A stretch of DNA of 54,827 nucleotides from Brachionus plicatilis (Eukaryota > Rotifera > Eurotatoria > Ploima > Brachionidae): NCBI GenBank assembly GCA_010279815.1, contig QEOQ01000508.1, positions 2,181,649 through 2,236,475 of the forward strand. The letters run 5' to 3'. Below the pieces are notes generated by a model, which saw nothing but the letters and a program-made list of their open reading frames with translations, was not told where the DNA came from and did not search any database. The position numbers and the translations under genes were made by a program. Below, one piece after another: positions 1 through 11,931 of the stretch; position 1 is the first letter of the stretch; every line of letters begins with the position of its first letter.

Positions 1-1435
1 TTTTTCCATCCTATTTTTGTAATTTACCGAAAAAAAATTTTTTTAAATAAATTTCAAATAAAAGTCTTTTCAATTTGTAGAAAAATTAAATACTAGTTAG
101 TTTAAATAATAGGTTTTTAAAAAAGAGTAAACAATTGTCAATCAAATCATATTAAAAAAAATTTTAATTAAAAAATATTATTGAATTTATAAAGAAAAGA
201 TTAAATCTCTTTAAAAAAAATTGGAACCAAAATTAGTTCGATTTCATTCATAAGATGAGTAAAAATCACTGTCAACCAGGCTTTTTTGGTAAAAAATTAT
301 ATTTAGGTCTCAAAAAGGATCAAGATTAATTTTAAATTTGATCTCGGATAACAATGAATTAAACACCGATAAACCAAAAGAAAAATGTTTTGGAAAAAAT
401 TTTGTCTTCAACATTTAGCCAAACTCTGATCTAAAAGATACCGAAAAAGAAAGTGAAATTACTTAAATTCTGAAACTCTGATAACTACAATAAGAGTAAT
501 TTCAATGATCCTTTATTCTAAAATGAATTTACGTTGGCTTTAAAAAGACTGAAGAGTGAAGCGGCATCAGGTAGAAATTTAATTTTAAGAAATTAACCAA
601 GTACTTCCTTTTAAATTATTTTTCAATTAAAAAATTTAAAGGTAAACCACGAAATGAAGAGAGTGTTCATTAATTGTAGTGTTATTTATTGAATGTTTGA
701 TTGAAAAATGTCTATGAAAATAATATAATATTTAAGTAAAAATGGGCTCGAGCTTCTTCTTGTATAAATCCAAAGTAAGAAAAATGCTCAAAGAATATTC
801 CAAAATTTTAAATAAATAATTAAATATATGCATTCAAATCTATAAAAATTTCTTATTTGTTTTATTTTTTTTAGAAAATTTAATAATAAAACAGAATATT
901 TACAAAAAAAAAATTATGATCAAAAATTATTATTATCTTTTGATTTAATAAAGTTCCATTTATTTTGGATCCTACTAAACTGACCTCCAATTTTTAAAAT
1001 TATACTGATCCCATTTTTTTGTGATGCAAAAATATTTTTAAAATTTTATCATTTAGTTGGTACTATTCCTTATTTTTTGAAAATTAAAATAGTTTTTCTC
1101 CAAAATTGAAATTTTTTGTGAAAATTGAATGTTTTATGTTTTTTTAAATCTGACCTCCTACGTACCCCACAATTTTATACGACTGTCCCATGAAGATTAT
1201 TTTACGAGCTTTCTAAACATGTGCTCAGTTTTTCTCCGGGAAGTCTGGTTTTTGAGATTTTTTAATTAAAATTAAATTAAAATTAATCCACCATTGGACT
1301 AAATGTAAGTTTTGAGTCTAATGTGATTCCAAAAAATTGACTTAATAAAATCTCAAAATTAAGATTGTTCCCACCATTAGTCATTTTAATTTTCCATTTG
1401 AAAGCCATCTTTCAACCTCTTCTAAGAAATTATTA
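1..1435. other. AT-rich gene-free stretch
   Basis: I see no convincing coding sequence on either strand. The sequence is dominated by A/T runs with frequent stops in all frames. No clear repeat boundaries were identified before the transposon end that begins at 1436. Confidence 0.5.
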
Positions 1436-1525
1436 CAGTCATTCCTCGGTATAACGAGCAAGTTGGGCGAAAATTTTTGTGTTCGTTATATCGAAACTCG
1501 TTTTATCGAAATCCCATTGAAAAGG
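1436..1525 (+). mobile_element. Tigger/pogo-like transposon terminus (single end)
   Basis: The sequence after a TA dinucleotide at 1434-1435 begins CAGTCATTCCTCGGTATAAC. It continues with repeated sub-motifs of the type TCGTTATATCGAA and TCGTTTTATCGAA. Known Tigger/pogo (Tc1-mariner superfamily) elements have CAGT-starting terminal repeats rich in GTATAACGAA-like units and duplicate TA at insertion. Both features are seen here. No matching opposite end is visible within the next few kilobases, so this is probably a truncated copy or solo end. The superfamily assignment rests on the terminal motif only; no transposase was recognised beside it. Confidence 0.5.
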
Positions 1526-1765
1526 ATGGGCAATTTTTATTTTTTTATTAAAATTTTTATTGAAAAAGTTAAAACTTTTAACTTAGATTTTAATAGAGTC
1601 TTCATGATGAGTTAGGTCGTAATTAAATGTTACTTTAGTATTTTCGTTTGCAATCTGAGTGAAATTCTCAAATCAATTAAGTGAAATTCTTTGAAAGTTG
1701 CACAATGTCATAATCACGAAACTAATTTTAAGCTTAAAGAAAAAAAGTTTTTCTATTTTTTATTA

Positions 1766-2824
1766 CAGTGGTGATTTGACACGTGGGTTTTCACTTAAAT
1801 TTTCATAATTTTACAAAAATTTACGTTAAAAAGGGTTAAAACTAAAAGGCCAAAAATTCGCCGTTTTATAGTACTTTTTTAATAATTTTGCTCAATGTTA
1901 ACAACTGAGCGGGACGTCTTCAATGAATTGCTTGCTTTTTCAATGGCTTTTTCAAATGTTCTGTCATGAGGTACATATCGTGCCAAGTGTTCTTTAATAC
2001 AAAAAGTTAGAATACTATTTAAATTAGTAAATTGAATAAAATAAATACCTTTTATCTCTAGAAATTTTCTATTATCTGCTGATCTATAGAAAACAATCGT
2101 TCCATTTGGGTTTTGAGGGAAATTTTCCCTGATTTTAATCCTAAATTGCTCAGTGAAATCTTTTTGGACGTCTTAAAAAGGGTTTAAAAAATTATTAATT
2201 GAGACTAGATCGAGCTTAAGTCTTCCAATTTTGAGGAAAAAGAAGGCTCAGTCCCCCTAATTTTCCTAAATATTATTTTAGTAAGGTATTAGAGTACGTG
2301 GAAAATTAGTCTGCTGCATACTCAAAATTTTGGAAATTGGATGTCTGAGTCTTCCATCCAATTCGGCTAGGCTACACTGTGATCAATCTTATTAATACAT
2401 CAATTTTCTTGATATGAAACCCTACACCTATAGATTCAGCTAAAAAACAACCAGAAAATTAAACAAAATTTTGAATTAACATTTATTAACTAATTAAATT
2501 TTTAACATGTTTCCAATAATTTTTTTTAATTTTAACTTTTTTACGATTTTTTATAACTTTTTACGAAATTTTACCACTTTTAAACTCAAATTTTACGAAA
2601 TTTTATTTAAAATATCGTAAATTTTTTTCTCGAGTTTGAAACTTTGATTTTGTTGAATTGAGCAGAATTATTAAAAAAAGTACTAAAAAACGGCGAATTT
2701 TTGGCCTGTTAGTTTTTATCCTTTTTAACGTAAAATTACGTAATTTTACGTAAATTTTCGTAATTTACCAAATTTTACGTTAATTTACCTAAATTATCGT
2801 CAAATCCGGAGAAAATCAGTACTG
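1766..2824. mobile_element. Inverted-repeat-bounded element with internal ORF
   Basis: The left end reads CAGTGGTGATTTGAC after a TA dinucleotide (1764-1765). The right end carries GTCAAATCC and then CAGTACTG, giving imperfect terminal inverted repeats. The subterminal arms match much better. The left-arm region around 1840-1895 (GGCCAAAAATTCGCCGTTTT) is mirrored around 2655-2720 (AAAACGGCGAATTTTTGGCC). The right arm also contains a run of ACGTAAAATTACGTAA palindromes. The interior holds an exon-like minus-strand ORF (1879-2171). This could be a degraded DNA transposon or a foldback element that captured host sequence. The exact ends are approximate. Confidence 0.5.
1879..2171 (-). pseudogene. 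Exon-like ORF inside inverted-repeat element
   Basis: On the minus strand a 97-codon open frame runs from a splice-acceptor-like CTTTTTAAG (ending at 2172) to a TAA at 1879-1881. It has no usable start codon near its beginning, so it looks like a terminal exon or a fragment. The translated segment is hydrophilic, with an Arg/Lys/Glu-rich middle (KEHLARYVPHDRTFEKAIEK), and its composition differs from random AT-rich translation. The last codons lie inside the inverted-repeat arm, so the ORF may belong to a transposon. I do not recognise a family. An internal 34-nt GT...AG stretch exists, but splicing it would break the frame. Confidence 0.35.
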
Positions 2825-3322
2825 TTTATTTGTGAAAATTTTCTTTACTATTTTTAGAGAACACTATGAAGCAAGACTTAATAACATATGTTTTTGTTTT
2901 GTTTTAAATTTAGAATGTGACCAAGACGTCAGCAAAACGTAAAAATAGTTCACTTTTGTTTTATCTCTTTAGATAAATCATTTCTAAAAATAATAAAAAG
3001 AAAGGATTAATTACTGAGCATTGAGGAACATCTGCCGTAGTATTGTATCCATCACTTGTATGACCATTTAATGTTCTGCTAATTCAAAACGTCCACACTA
3101 TCGCCATAATCGATTTTCAACCTCAAATTCGAATTCTAACCTGACAACCCCCCAAAACGATATTTTAAAAAATTTTAAAAGGTTAACTGAAAAATAATCA
3201 GAAATTATCAGAAATCTTTTTTTCCAGAAACTCCTGGTCTAATCCAAACATTAAAAAGAAATGCTCAGATCAGATATACTGAACAGTATTTGAATTTTGT
3301 CCAATAAAAGTAGGAAATTAAG

Positions 3323-4032
3323 CAAAAAAAAAAATTGCGAGTGCTATGTTTCAAAATTTACCACTCGCAATTTTTTTTTTTTTTATTTTCTTCTGATTCA
3401 ATGTATTATTGAGCTTAGTTCTTAGAATTAGTTTAAAACAAGAAGGAGTGTGTTAGCGGCGTATCACAGTAGTGAGAAGCTGGAATGCTACACAGTCTCT
3501 CTGGAGAAAATAATAATTAAAAGTACTTAGTTTGAGTGTTAGTAACTTAATTGTTGCTAGAAGTTGTTACTTCATTAATAAAATAAAATAGAATAAAATA
3601 CAAATTGTTGCTAAGCCTAATATATAACTGATAAGAAATACTCTTCGTATAATCAACATTTGGAGGCTCAGAGTGAATTCAGCAACTTGGTCAATTTGTA
3701 CAAAAAAAATTCGAAGTAGATTTTTCGGAATTAAAATCGGAAAAATTGGACGACTTTATTGGTTCGGGATTCATTGATCTCAAAGTTCTCATTAATCAAA
3801 CAGTTGATTTTTTGGCAAATTCACAGAGTATAAGTGGAGAAGATTTTTGTTTTAAAAATTTGATGATCTACGATCCACCAAGATCTGGCATTCGTTCAGT
3901 CATGGGTATAATTCTAAGAACTAAGCTCAATAATACATTGAATCAGAAAAAAAAAAAAAAAAAAATTGCTAGTGCTATGTAAAAAATTTTAAGAGTAAAT
4001 TTTGGATTTTGCACTCGCAATTTTTTTTTTTT
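3323..4032. repeat. Nested foldback repeat with perfect 40-nt inverted arms
   Basis: Two hairpin units sit at the ends. One is ATTGCGAGTG...CACTCGCAAT (3334-3371) and the other is ATTGCTAGTG...CACTCGCAAT (3964-4020), each flanked by poly-A and poly-T tracts. Just inside, 3392-3431 and 3909-3948 are exact reverse complements over 40 nt. The whole 0.7-kb block is therefore a foldback in which each arm itself ends in a hairpin. The interior (about 3683-3946) carries a coding-like frame. No target-site duplication was identified. Confidence 0.65.
3683..3946 (+). other. Coding-like fragment within the foldback
   Basis: A frame stays open from an acceptor-like AATTCAG (ending at 3682) through 3946 and on into the poly-A tract. 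Its translation is acidic and mixed (for example SELKSEKLDDF and LMIYDPPRSGIRSVM), unlike the low-complexity Lys/Asn/Phe translation of the surroundings. The apparent C-terminal poly-Lys is only the poly-A of the repeat arm. There is no ATG at the beginning. It may be an exon of a degraded transposon gene or captured host sequence. No family is recognised. Confidence 0.3.
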
Positions 4033-5247
4033 ATTTAATCTAAGTTTTGTTTATTAAAAGATATTAAAATCATCTAACTGACTGAATAGCCTTTCTTTAA
4101 AAAAGAAATAAACTATTAAACTAACTAATTATTGTTTTAAAGACCAGGTATTTTTTTAGACTCGTTACCTAATATTTGACCAGTTTTCAAAATTTTGTGA
4201 ACATTATGTTAACTTTATTTTAAATACTTAATTTCAAAAAAAAATAAAAACTCTTACTTATGCATCTTTGAAATGTGCTGCTTGAGACCACACTCATTTT
4301 TCACCAATGTACCGCACTCTGGACAGCCTATTTTGTTCAAAATGCAATTTTATCTGGTCAACTGATATGGCAATTATTATCTGAGCTACCCAACATTTGA
4401 CTATTACTAGCACGATTTTTAAAAATATTTTCGAAAAAGAGAGAAAATAGAGTCATCTTTAATTGATTTATACGTAGAGAAAATTTTACATCGCCAAGTC
4501 AAGAGGCATTGCCTTGGAACGTTTGCGAGTTTTAAGTTTATATTTTATCTCTTTTTTTGAAATTTTGTTTTGAAAATTTTTATATTGTGAATATTAAGCC
4601 TAAGTCAAAAAGTTTTTTAAAAAAATTTTCATAGTTTTCTTTTTCCATTTTTTTGATAAAAAGCGTAATAAAAGTAAAACTTCTAGATTACATAAAAAAA
4701 GTTTAAAAAAAAATTAATTGTGCAAATATCAAATATTTTTAATGAATTTTCAATTACAAATTAGAATTATTATACATTGTATTTACATTAAAATTCTAAT
4801 TCATTCAAAAAACCTTAAAAACCTAATTTTTTCCCTCTTACCTGAAAATAACTATCAAACCATGCTTAAAAAAAAGTTTCTATTTTTATTGAAATAATTG
4901 AGAATGAAGACTAAATTTTAAAATTATTTTTTCAGACTAGCGTATGTTTAAAAAGCTGAATTTATTAAATTTGAAGTTTATTTTAAAGCCGAATATTGAT
5001 AGAGATTTCTTCTAAAAATATAATAATAATTAAACAAAAAATAATTCAACGCAGATAATATATTAACTAATTAAAAAATATCTTTTCTTACTAAATTGTA
5101 TTATTATTGTTTATCATTTTTATTTCAGATGTATTTTCATGATTTCATTTAAAAATGCAAATTTAACAAAAATCTATCAAAAAATTTTATTTTAAAAAAA
5201 TCTATCTAAAATTACAAAAAAAAAAACTACTAATCTCGATTCAAGTC
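4033..5247. other. AT-rich gene-free stretch
   Basis: No coding sequence or clear repeat structure is supported here. The right part is presumably the 3' flank or UTR of the minus-strand gene that ends at 5248. Confidence 0.5.
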
Positions 5248-6579
5248 TCATTTAGTGCTTATAATTTTGGTAACTTCAGTGGAAGATGTCGTTGAGCTTG
5301 TCTTGGTGGTGATGGTGGTCATGCGGGTCATTTTGCTTGTTGAATCTAAATCATAATCGGACAATTTTTCAAACAAATCGTTGCCTTTTTTCCTAAACAT
5401 CGACCATTCTGTAGATTTTTTGGGGCCAGCTCTCAACCTTTCGATAAAGCTTTCATCAAGCGCTTCCAATATTCTATCAACACCCTCATCTTTGTCACTT
5501 TTCATAACTCTGCTTGAAAATTTTTCATATTTTTCCAAGTCATTCTCTCTTCTATTATCATGAATGTCGCTATCAGGATCAGACTCAATCCGTGCTAGAC
5601 TCGGCCCTATGTCTATCGGAATATAATGACTTTTACTCTTGTCAAACTTTGACTTTTTAAGAAAAGCCTCTTTTTCGAACAAACTCTGCGAGGACATTAA
5701 TTGTCTCTTGGAAAAATAGTCCATGGCTGTCTCAGTGATCAAATCATCAGTTGAAGTTGACTTGTTTCTTATTCTTTGATCGGCAGTGTCTGTCGATTTG
5801 TGCGAAAAGAATGCTGGTTTGGAACCATACTGGTAGTAGGGCAGACTGGTATAGTCTCTATTTGAACCACTCAGTCTAAACTTGAAGTAGTGCTCAGTGT
5901 CATAGTATCTTATTGTCAAGCTTTCTTCCACATAAGAGCTTGTAGTGGATTCATCATCGCTCAAGCAATTGCTTGTCAGCGACTTGTTCCGCAAGCGCTT
6001 TTCTGCCAAACGAGAATTGCTTCTCTTCAAGCGCGAGTTAAAGACCACTTTTTTGCTCTCGGGCAAATAGGGCAGTTTTACCTCTTCGAGCAAGTCTTCC
6101 ATGCTGTTTGATTTCATTTTGATGTTTTCTGACGGTTCAGGAAACTGAACCGACCGGTCTTGGACCAATTTGGGTGGACCGGATCTTTCGTAGACTGCGC
6201 CTTGGATAATAATAATTAATTTACACATCAATTTAAGTCTGGTGGAAAAGGGCTCAAAGTCGAAAAAAACTGGCTCGCCTGGTCCCAGATCGTTGCGGCA
6301 ACTTCCGATGCAGGAAGTTTTCGACCTGTACAAATCAATTTTGGACTCTAGAGAGCACCAACTCGAGTGGCCATCGGTGTAATGTGAATCGAGCAGCGAG
6401 GCGGTAAGGACTTTTTGGTGCGTTATTGTGTGACGCTTGGGCTGAGCTCTGCATGGCTTGGGCTGTGTCTGCATCTCGCTAAGAATTGTGTACAAGTCAA
6501 ATTCATTGTTCACCTGAGACCGCATCTTAAAACAAAATTTTCGAATTGTGTACTGCCAATTGCGTAATTTTTTTTCCAA
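5248..6579 (-). CDS. Ser/Thr-rich protein of unknown function
   Basis: The open frame encodes up to 443 residues and is much less AT-biased than its surroundings, so it is a real coding exon. I do not recognise the family. The protein is hydrophilic, with many Ser, Lys, Arg and Asp residues and repeated polar patches such as SNSMEDLLEE, KSTSTDDL and RIESDPDSDIHD. Its C-terminus is a Thr/Ser run (TTITTKTSSTTSSTEV). There is no signal peptide, and the only hydrophobic run is a short CKLIIIIQ near residue 120. It is likely cytoplasmic or nuclear and largely disordered, possibly phosphorylated. The 5' end is uncertain. The upstream-most start gives MEKKLRNW, but an acceptor-like TTTTGTTTTAAG sits directly before the ATG at 6525. 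Residue 19 may therefore be the start, or the coding part of a downstream exon may begin there. No upstream exon was identified. Confidence 0.7.
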   Translation of the reverse strand: MEKKLRNWQYTIRKFCFKMRSQVNNEFDLYTILSEMQTQPKPCRAQPKRHTITHQKVLTASLLDSHYTDGHSSWCSLESKIDLYRSKTSCIGSCRNDLGPGEPVFFDFEPFSTRLKLMCKLIIIIQGAVYERSGPPKLVQDRSVQFPEPSENIKMKSNSMEDLLEEVKLPYLPESKKVVFNSRLKRSNSRLAEKRLRNKSLTSNCLSDDESTTSSYVEESLTIRYYDTEHYFKFRLSGSNRDYTSLPYYQYGSKPAFFSHKSTDTADQRIRNKSTSTDDLITETAMDYFSKRQLMSSQSLFEKEAFLKKSKFDKSKSHYIPIDIGPSLARIESDPDSDIHDNRRENDLEKYEKFSSRVMKSDKDEGVDRILEALDESFIERLRAGPKKSTEWSMFRKKGNDLFEKLSDYDLDSTSKMTRMTTITTKTSSTTSSTEVTKIISTK

Positions 6580-9500
6580 AATTAAAACAATTTTTTAAAC
6601 CAGTCTTTTATCTTTTTTTTTTTTTAATTAAAAATTTAAAGATAATTTAAAAAGGCAGATCAAACGCTTCGTTTGAAATTGTTTTCAAGGAAAAAAGTGC
6701 TAATTGCTTGCCGAGTGTAGGATTACATATGAATCACTCATTTAGAAGATACCAATTTTTTGAGCCTAATGCCAATACCCCGATTCTTTATAATCTTAAT
6801 TTTTTTCAAAAAAAAAAAAAAATTTTTGTTGCTGAGAACATATTTTTTTTCGTGCAAGCAGTTTGTTTTAACTTTTTTTTGGAATTCTATTCTGACCTCC
6901 GATTGTGATCTAATTGATTCCCAAATTTTGGCACTTGTAAGTCAGCCTATTCTTACCAGCAAAAATTAGCTTCAAAAAAGTTAAAACCACTTAAAATTCA
7001 ATTGAAATCGTTTTCAGCAAGAGAACTCAAATAAATAAAGGCTTCTATGATTTAAAAGTAACCAAAATTTGGCCACTGAATCTGTTTGGTTCTGGTCAAA
7101 TCTACAAGACTAACTAATTTTTTTTCTAAAACCCATAAAAAAAACTTTCTCTTGGTTCAGAGAAAAATTAAGCTTAAAATCTTAAAATAAAAACCTGAAA
7201 AATAACATTCTTTCTTAAGAAAACAGCTTCATTTGAATTGATTTCAAATTTTTGACTTTCAAGTTATTTAAATATTTTAAGAACACAAAAAAGTATTTAA
7301 ATTAACTAGTTTTTTTCTTTTTTTTGAAACGTCACCAGAAACATTGTGAACAAATAGAAAAGATTGTCTTTTGTTGGGATGTGTTAAAAAAAATTCTCAA
7401 ATACAGGGATTTAAGAGAATCCGTAAAAAAAAATTTAAACAGCGTTGGGTAAATAGTCAGGTAAATACATTGGAAGTTAAAAAAATAATTCTCATTTAAT
7501 AACTTTTTGAAACCTTTTTATTTTTTATTTTCCACAGTTGGCTATACTAATTAAACGAAGATAAAAGTGAGTCGCAAAAAAAGATAGCATGTTATGAAGG
7601 CATAAAGACCTGTAAATAAAGTAAAAAACTTTTCAATTCTTTACTGGATAAATACGATTGAAAATTGTGAGCATAATTTGAAAGTATTTTTTGGAAATGT
7701 TTGTTGTTGGAAAAAAAATGCTCGATCAAATAATCCAAGTTACATGCAATGTAAATACGAACCTGAAATTCTTAAAAATTTAAATTTTACATAATTCATC
7801 AAATTAATATTTGTTTATTTTAGTTCTAAAATTAATCAGAATGGTTGATTGAATATTCTCATTTAATTCGTTCTGATAATTTAATAATATTGTTTTTTTT
7901 TTCATTGTTACCGCTCGGTATCAGTTGGGATTTATTTTGCAAATAAAAACTGAGTACATATATTACATAATGATATTTGCAGTTTTTTTTTCTCAATTTC
8001 CGACTTGATTAAGCTTAAATTTATTCAAATTTCCATTTTAATTTTGTTTGGCACATGAACTTCGATTCAGTTTCATTTAAAGAAGACATTTTTCCTTAAA
8101 TGGAACTCGAAAATAAATAAAAAGAACTGAAATTTTACCACTGTTATTGAGTATTTAATTTCGGAACAGTATTTGCAAAGCACAGGAACTTAATTTCAAT
8201 TGATCGATTTCAAAATTAGAATTTTGGTTCAAAGTAATTATTTACTATATGAATTTTAGGTAAACAAATTGGTCTCAAAAGCATAAAATGCATTAACACT
8301 TATTTTTTAGAATTTACACCATCAGAAAAGATTCTTTTTTTCTCTGAATTATTAAAATTAAGCTTTATAAAAAAAGGAATAAACAGAATTTTTTTAAATA
8401 ATTAATTGTTAATTATAAATTTTTTTCTTTAATCATTTCACTAAAAAGCAAAAGGTATTTAATTTTTTATGAAGATTTTGCTTGATTGAAATTGGCAATT
8501 TTTTTCAAAATTATTTTAAACCTTTCTGCATTAATTACTAGTTTTCAAAGTGAAATCGGATTTTCAACTTTAAAAAAAAATAGTTTTAAACATGCATCTA
8601 AAATACGAATTATTGAAGGCTCAAAAAATGTGTTGTGAAAGAATTCAAACGTATTTTTAAAAAATTCAATCAAAATTAAAAATCTTAAAAATAGAGAAAA
8701 TAACTAAACTTAATTGCCAACATTTTGTATCATTCGGAGCACGAGGCATGAAACCTCGGTTCAGGTAATAGGGTTTTTGTTTTTTCCCGAAAATTAAGAA
8801 AAAATCGACCAAAAATAAAAATAATTATAAAATCTATTGAAAATTGAATTTTATAAGTTTTCTTAGATAGAAAAAAAATGTTAGAAAAATAAATAAAAAA
8901 TTTTAATGTTCGGTAAAATTTTTGAAATGAGTTGAATGCCAAATGCTAAACAGAAATCTACTTTTTTTAATCAAAGAAACTCTAATATTTTAAATTTTTA
9001 TTATTCATTTGAATTTACTTTAAAATTAAATTTTGAATAAATTTAAGTGCAGAAATCAAATATTATTTCTTAAAGGGTAAAATATCGAATTTTAATTTAA
9101 TTTTAAACTTTTCTTAGCTTATTTTTTTGATTGTAACTAAAGCAAAATTCAAATGTTTATTTGTCATATAAAAGATATTTCAATTAAATTTTTATTTTGA
9201 AACAGCTAGATTAGTTTAAAGTTTATATTTTAAGAAAAAAATAATTTGAATCCGAAATTTTTTTTAACTCATATGATATTTAGAACCGAAAAATAGATTT
9301 ACCTGGATTTAATACCTAATTTATTATTATCATCTCTTGTGAGATCAAAATTTAGTAATAATTCTTTTATAAAGATAGAAAAGGTATTACTTAATTTTAT
9401 AATTGAAAATTTTAATCAAAAATTTCATAAATTATTATCTTTTTTAGTTTCATTTTTAAAACTTTTTTAATTCACTGGCAAAGAAATACTCAATTAATCA

Positions 9501-10213
9501 TTTAAAATTTTTCTTAGATTTTTTATTCGAATACAAAAGAATTTAAATATTACTTTTATTTTAAGTTGAAATTAAATGCTTGCTTTTGTTTTTTTAGTTA
9601 TTAATTTTAAAATCATGAAAGAAAAAAAAAGATGACAAAAAGACAACAATCGAAGATTCAACAAAGAAGAAAAAAAGTAATGTGATAAAAGCGAAAATGA
9701 CAAAACGTTTTATACAAAAATCATATCTTTCATAGTAGGGTATTTTTAACCCTTATTTTTTTTTGAAGATTTATTGATAATTATAAAAATGGTACTAAAA
9801 CTATCTTGAAATTTCTAATTTTTTATTAATCATACCTAAAAGACCAACAAAGAAATGTAATATAGCATTGTGGGACCACATTTAGAGATTCTATTTTAAA
9901 AGAAGTAACGAGCCCATATATAATGAAAGATATTGTGATCATTGAAAGAGAATACAAAAACTGGGACTAGCAAATAAATTAAAATCAAATAAAAATTTAA
10001 AGCTGATTATTACAAATTTTTGAAAGTTAAACCATTAGTTTGGAATTTAAAATTACTTAAATTAAATTGAGCATTTTTTAAAGTATTAAATACATTTAAT
10101 AACTTTAAAGATGATACTGACAATTCCACCGCCAACCCGTTTATCGGAATTAAAACTTTAACTAGAAATTTAAATGAAACTTGAAAAAATTTAATCTGTA
10201 GATTAAAAATCTA
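6580..10213. other. AT-rich gene-free stretch
   Basis: About 3.6 kb without supportable genes. The open frames that occur (for example near 6708-6969 and 8730-8942) translate to Phe/Lys/Asn/Ile low-complexity sequence and run through homopolymers. A slightly less AT-rich patch lies at 8730-8770, but I see no tRNA fold in it. Confidence 0.5.
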
Positions 10214-10214
10214 G

Positions 10215-10772
10215 ATATGGATGGCATCTTGAAGTTGATGATCAATTCAAAAAATCATTTCAATTCAAAAAGTTTATCCTTAGATATTAAAATAAATCTT
10301 TGGTTTAATTTAAAAAATTGTTATGTAACATGCTTTACATGCAATGTAGATTTAGAAAATAAAAAATATTGAAGAATTATTTTCTCAATCAATTGATAAT
10401 CGATTTTTATATTTAAAAGTATTAACTGATTTTTTGTAAAGTTTATTTGAAAATTTTTGTTTCAAAAGTATTTGTGTTTAGCATTCACAATTAAATTTAA
10501 AAAAGAAATTCAAATAAAAAATTCAAAATAAGTAATAAAATGAAAATAAAACTTTTCAGAAAATCAGTTTAATAAATTAAAAATCGATTTTATCAATGGA
10601 TTGAGAAAATTTTCCTTCAATATTTTTTATTTTCTAAATCTACATTGCATGTAAAGCATGTTACATAACAATTTTTCAAATTAAACCAAAGATTTATTTT
10701 AATATCCAAAAATAAACTTTTTGAATTGAAATGATATTTTGAATTGATCATCAACTTCAAGATGCCATATGG
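10215..10772. repeat. Long foldback (inverted repeat) element, arms about 200 nt
   Basis: The left arm (about 10215-10414) and right arm (about 10577-10772) are near-identical reverse complements. Landmarks are GGCATCTTGAAGTTGATGAT on the left, matched by ATCATCAACTTCAAGATGCC on the right, and TGTAACATGCTTTACATGCA matched by TGCATGTAAAGCATGTTACA. The spacer is about 160 nt. The structure resembles a foldback MITE or a recent inverted duplication. No transposase or clear target-site duplication is seen. Confidence 0.75.
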
Positions 10773-11694
10773 ATAAATATTTTGCCAACTCAAAAACTAT
10801 AAATCCGTTAAATAATTCTTGTCCTAAATTAAAAATTTTTTAAATACAATTTTCGGTGAGACATACTTAAAACTTTTAAGAACAGATCACATTTAAAAAA
10901 AAAAAGATCATAATAAAAGTAAATTTTAAGTAATTAAAAAAATGGTTTTAAATTTCTAAATTGTCTATAATTTTCGTAATTTTGAAAAAAAATTAAAACA
11001 AAGTAAAAATTAAAAAAAAAATTTTAGAGGCTTTTAGACTCAAAAATTTAATTACTGGAAAATTAACAAACGATTTTGATTTTCTAAATTTAAGTTTTCC
11101 ATTCCGTTGAATTCTTTTATTTAGCAATTTAAGCTAATTTTTATTTTTGTATTTTTTTCTGTTATTCAAAAAAGTTTCAATTCATATCTAACAAATTTAA
11201 GATGAATTTTTATTTAGTAATATTTTGTATCATCTTTATTAGTTCCTTTAAAAAAAATGATTCGTTAAAAACATTAAAGTATTATTTAAATATTTCTTTG
11301 AGCAAAAATATTTAGTTCTTTTAAATTAAAATAGCATGCCAATCTAAAGAAATAGAATGTAAGTAAATTCGTTTGAAGATACTAGGTTTAATTTTTTTTT
11401 AATTTTTTCAATTAGTCAATTTCTATTCAAATATCCTGAAAAAAAAATTAAAATTAAAAAAATCTATCATTTATTTAGGAGTGGTCTTGGAACTTTAGAA
11501 TTAGAAATAAAACTAAATATCATGAAAAAGTTAGTTTAGCTCTTCTAATTCTATCAAAATATTATCATTGAATATCAATTTATTTCCATTCTATGTTGCA
11601 TTAGAGTATGCTCATTTTTTTAATAATAATGTAAAAATGATAAAAAAATAAAGTTAAAATCTATGAATACACAGATAAACAAATTATTCTGAAA

Positions 11695-11931
11695 ATCATT
11701 ATCCGTACCACCGCATGTCTGACCTTTTGCTGCGGCCGATATTGATAGCCCTTAATTGATGGAATAAACTTCAGACTATTGAATTTATAATATATCGATT
11801 TTTTTGCTATTCTTATTCAAAATAAAAACCATGATTTTTCGCCTCTAAATTACAATTTATTATTAAAATCTAATGCTCTAGTTTTTACTTAAAAATAGAA
11901 AGAGAAAAAAAAATCATTTCTAAAGAGAAGC
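11695..11931 (+). promoter_or_regulatory. Candidate promoter/5' flank of the P4HA gene
   Basis: About 170-230 bases upstream of the P4HA start codon there is a short island of higher GC (11706-11770, including GCTGCGGCCGATATTGATAG) in otherwise A/T-only sequence. Its position makes it a plausible core promoter or proximal element. No TATA box or initiator can be assigned with confidence. Confidence 0.3.

Noticed and set aside
2018..2052. Possible 34-nt intron in the ORF at 1879-2171
   Set aside because: It has GT and AG borders, but removing 34 nt breaks the frame, while the unspliced frame is continuous.
3937..3982. Poly-lysine C-terminus of a predicted protein
   Set aside because: The Lys codons are the poly-A tract of a repeat arm, mirrored by a poly-T tract at the other side of the hairpin.
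6190..6230. Possible 26-nt intron (GTGTAA...CCAAG) in the Ser/Thr-rich gene
   Set aside because: It is too short for any known animal intron, and removing it shifts the frame into a stop.
8728..8770. Less AT-rich patch resembling part of a tRNA
   Set aside because: No cloverleaf can be drawn: the T-loop and acceptor stem are missing.
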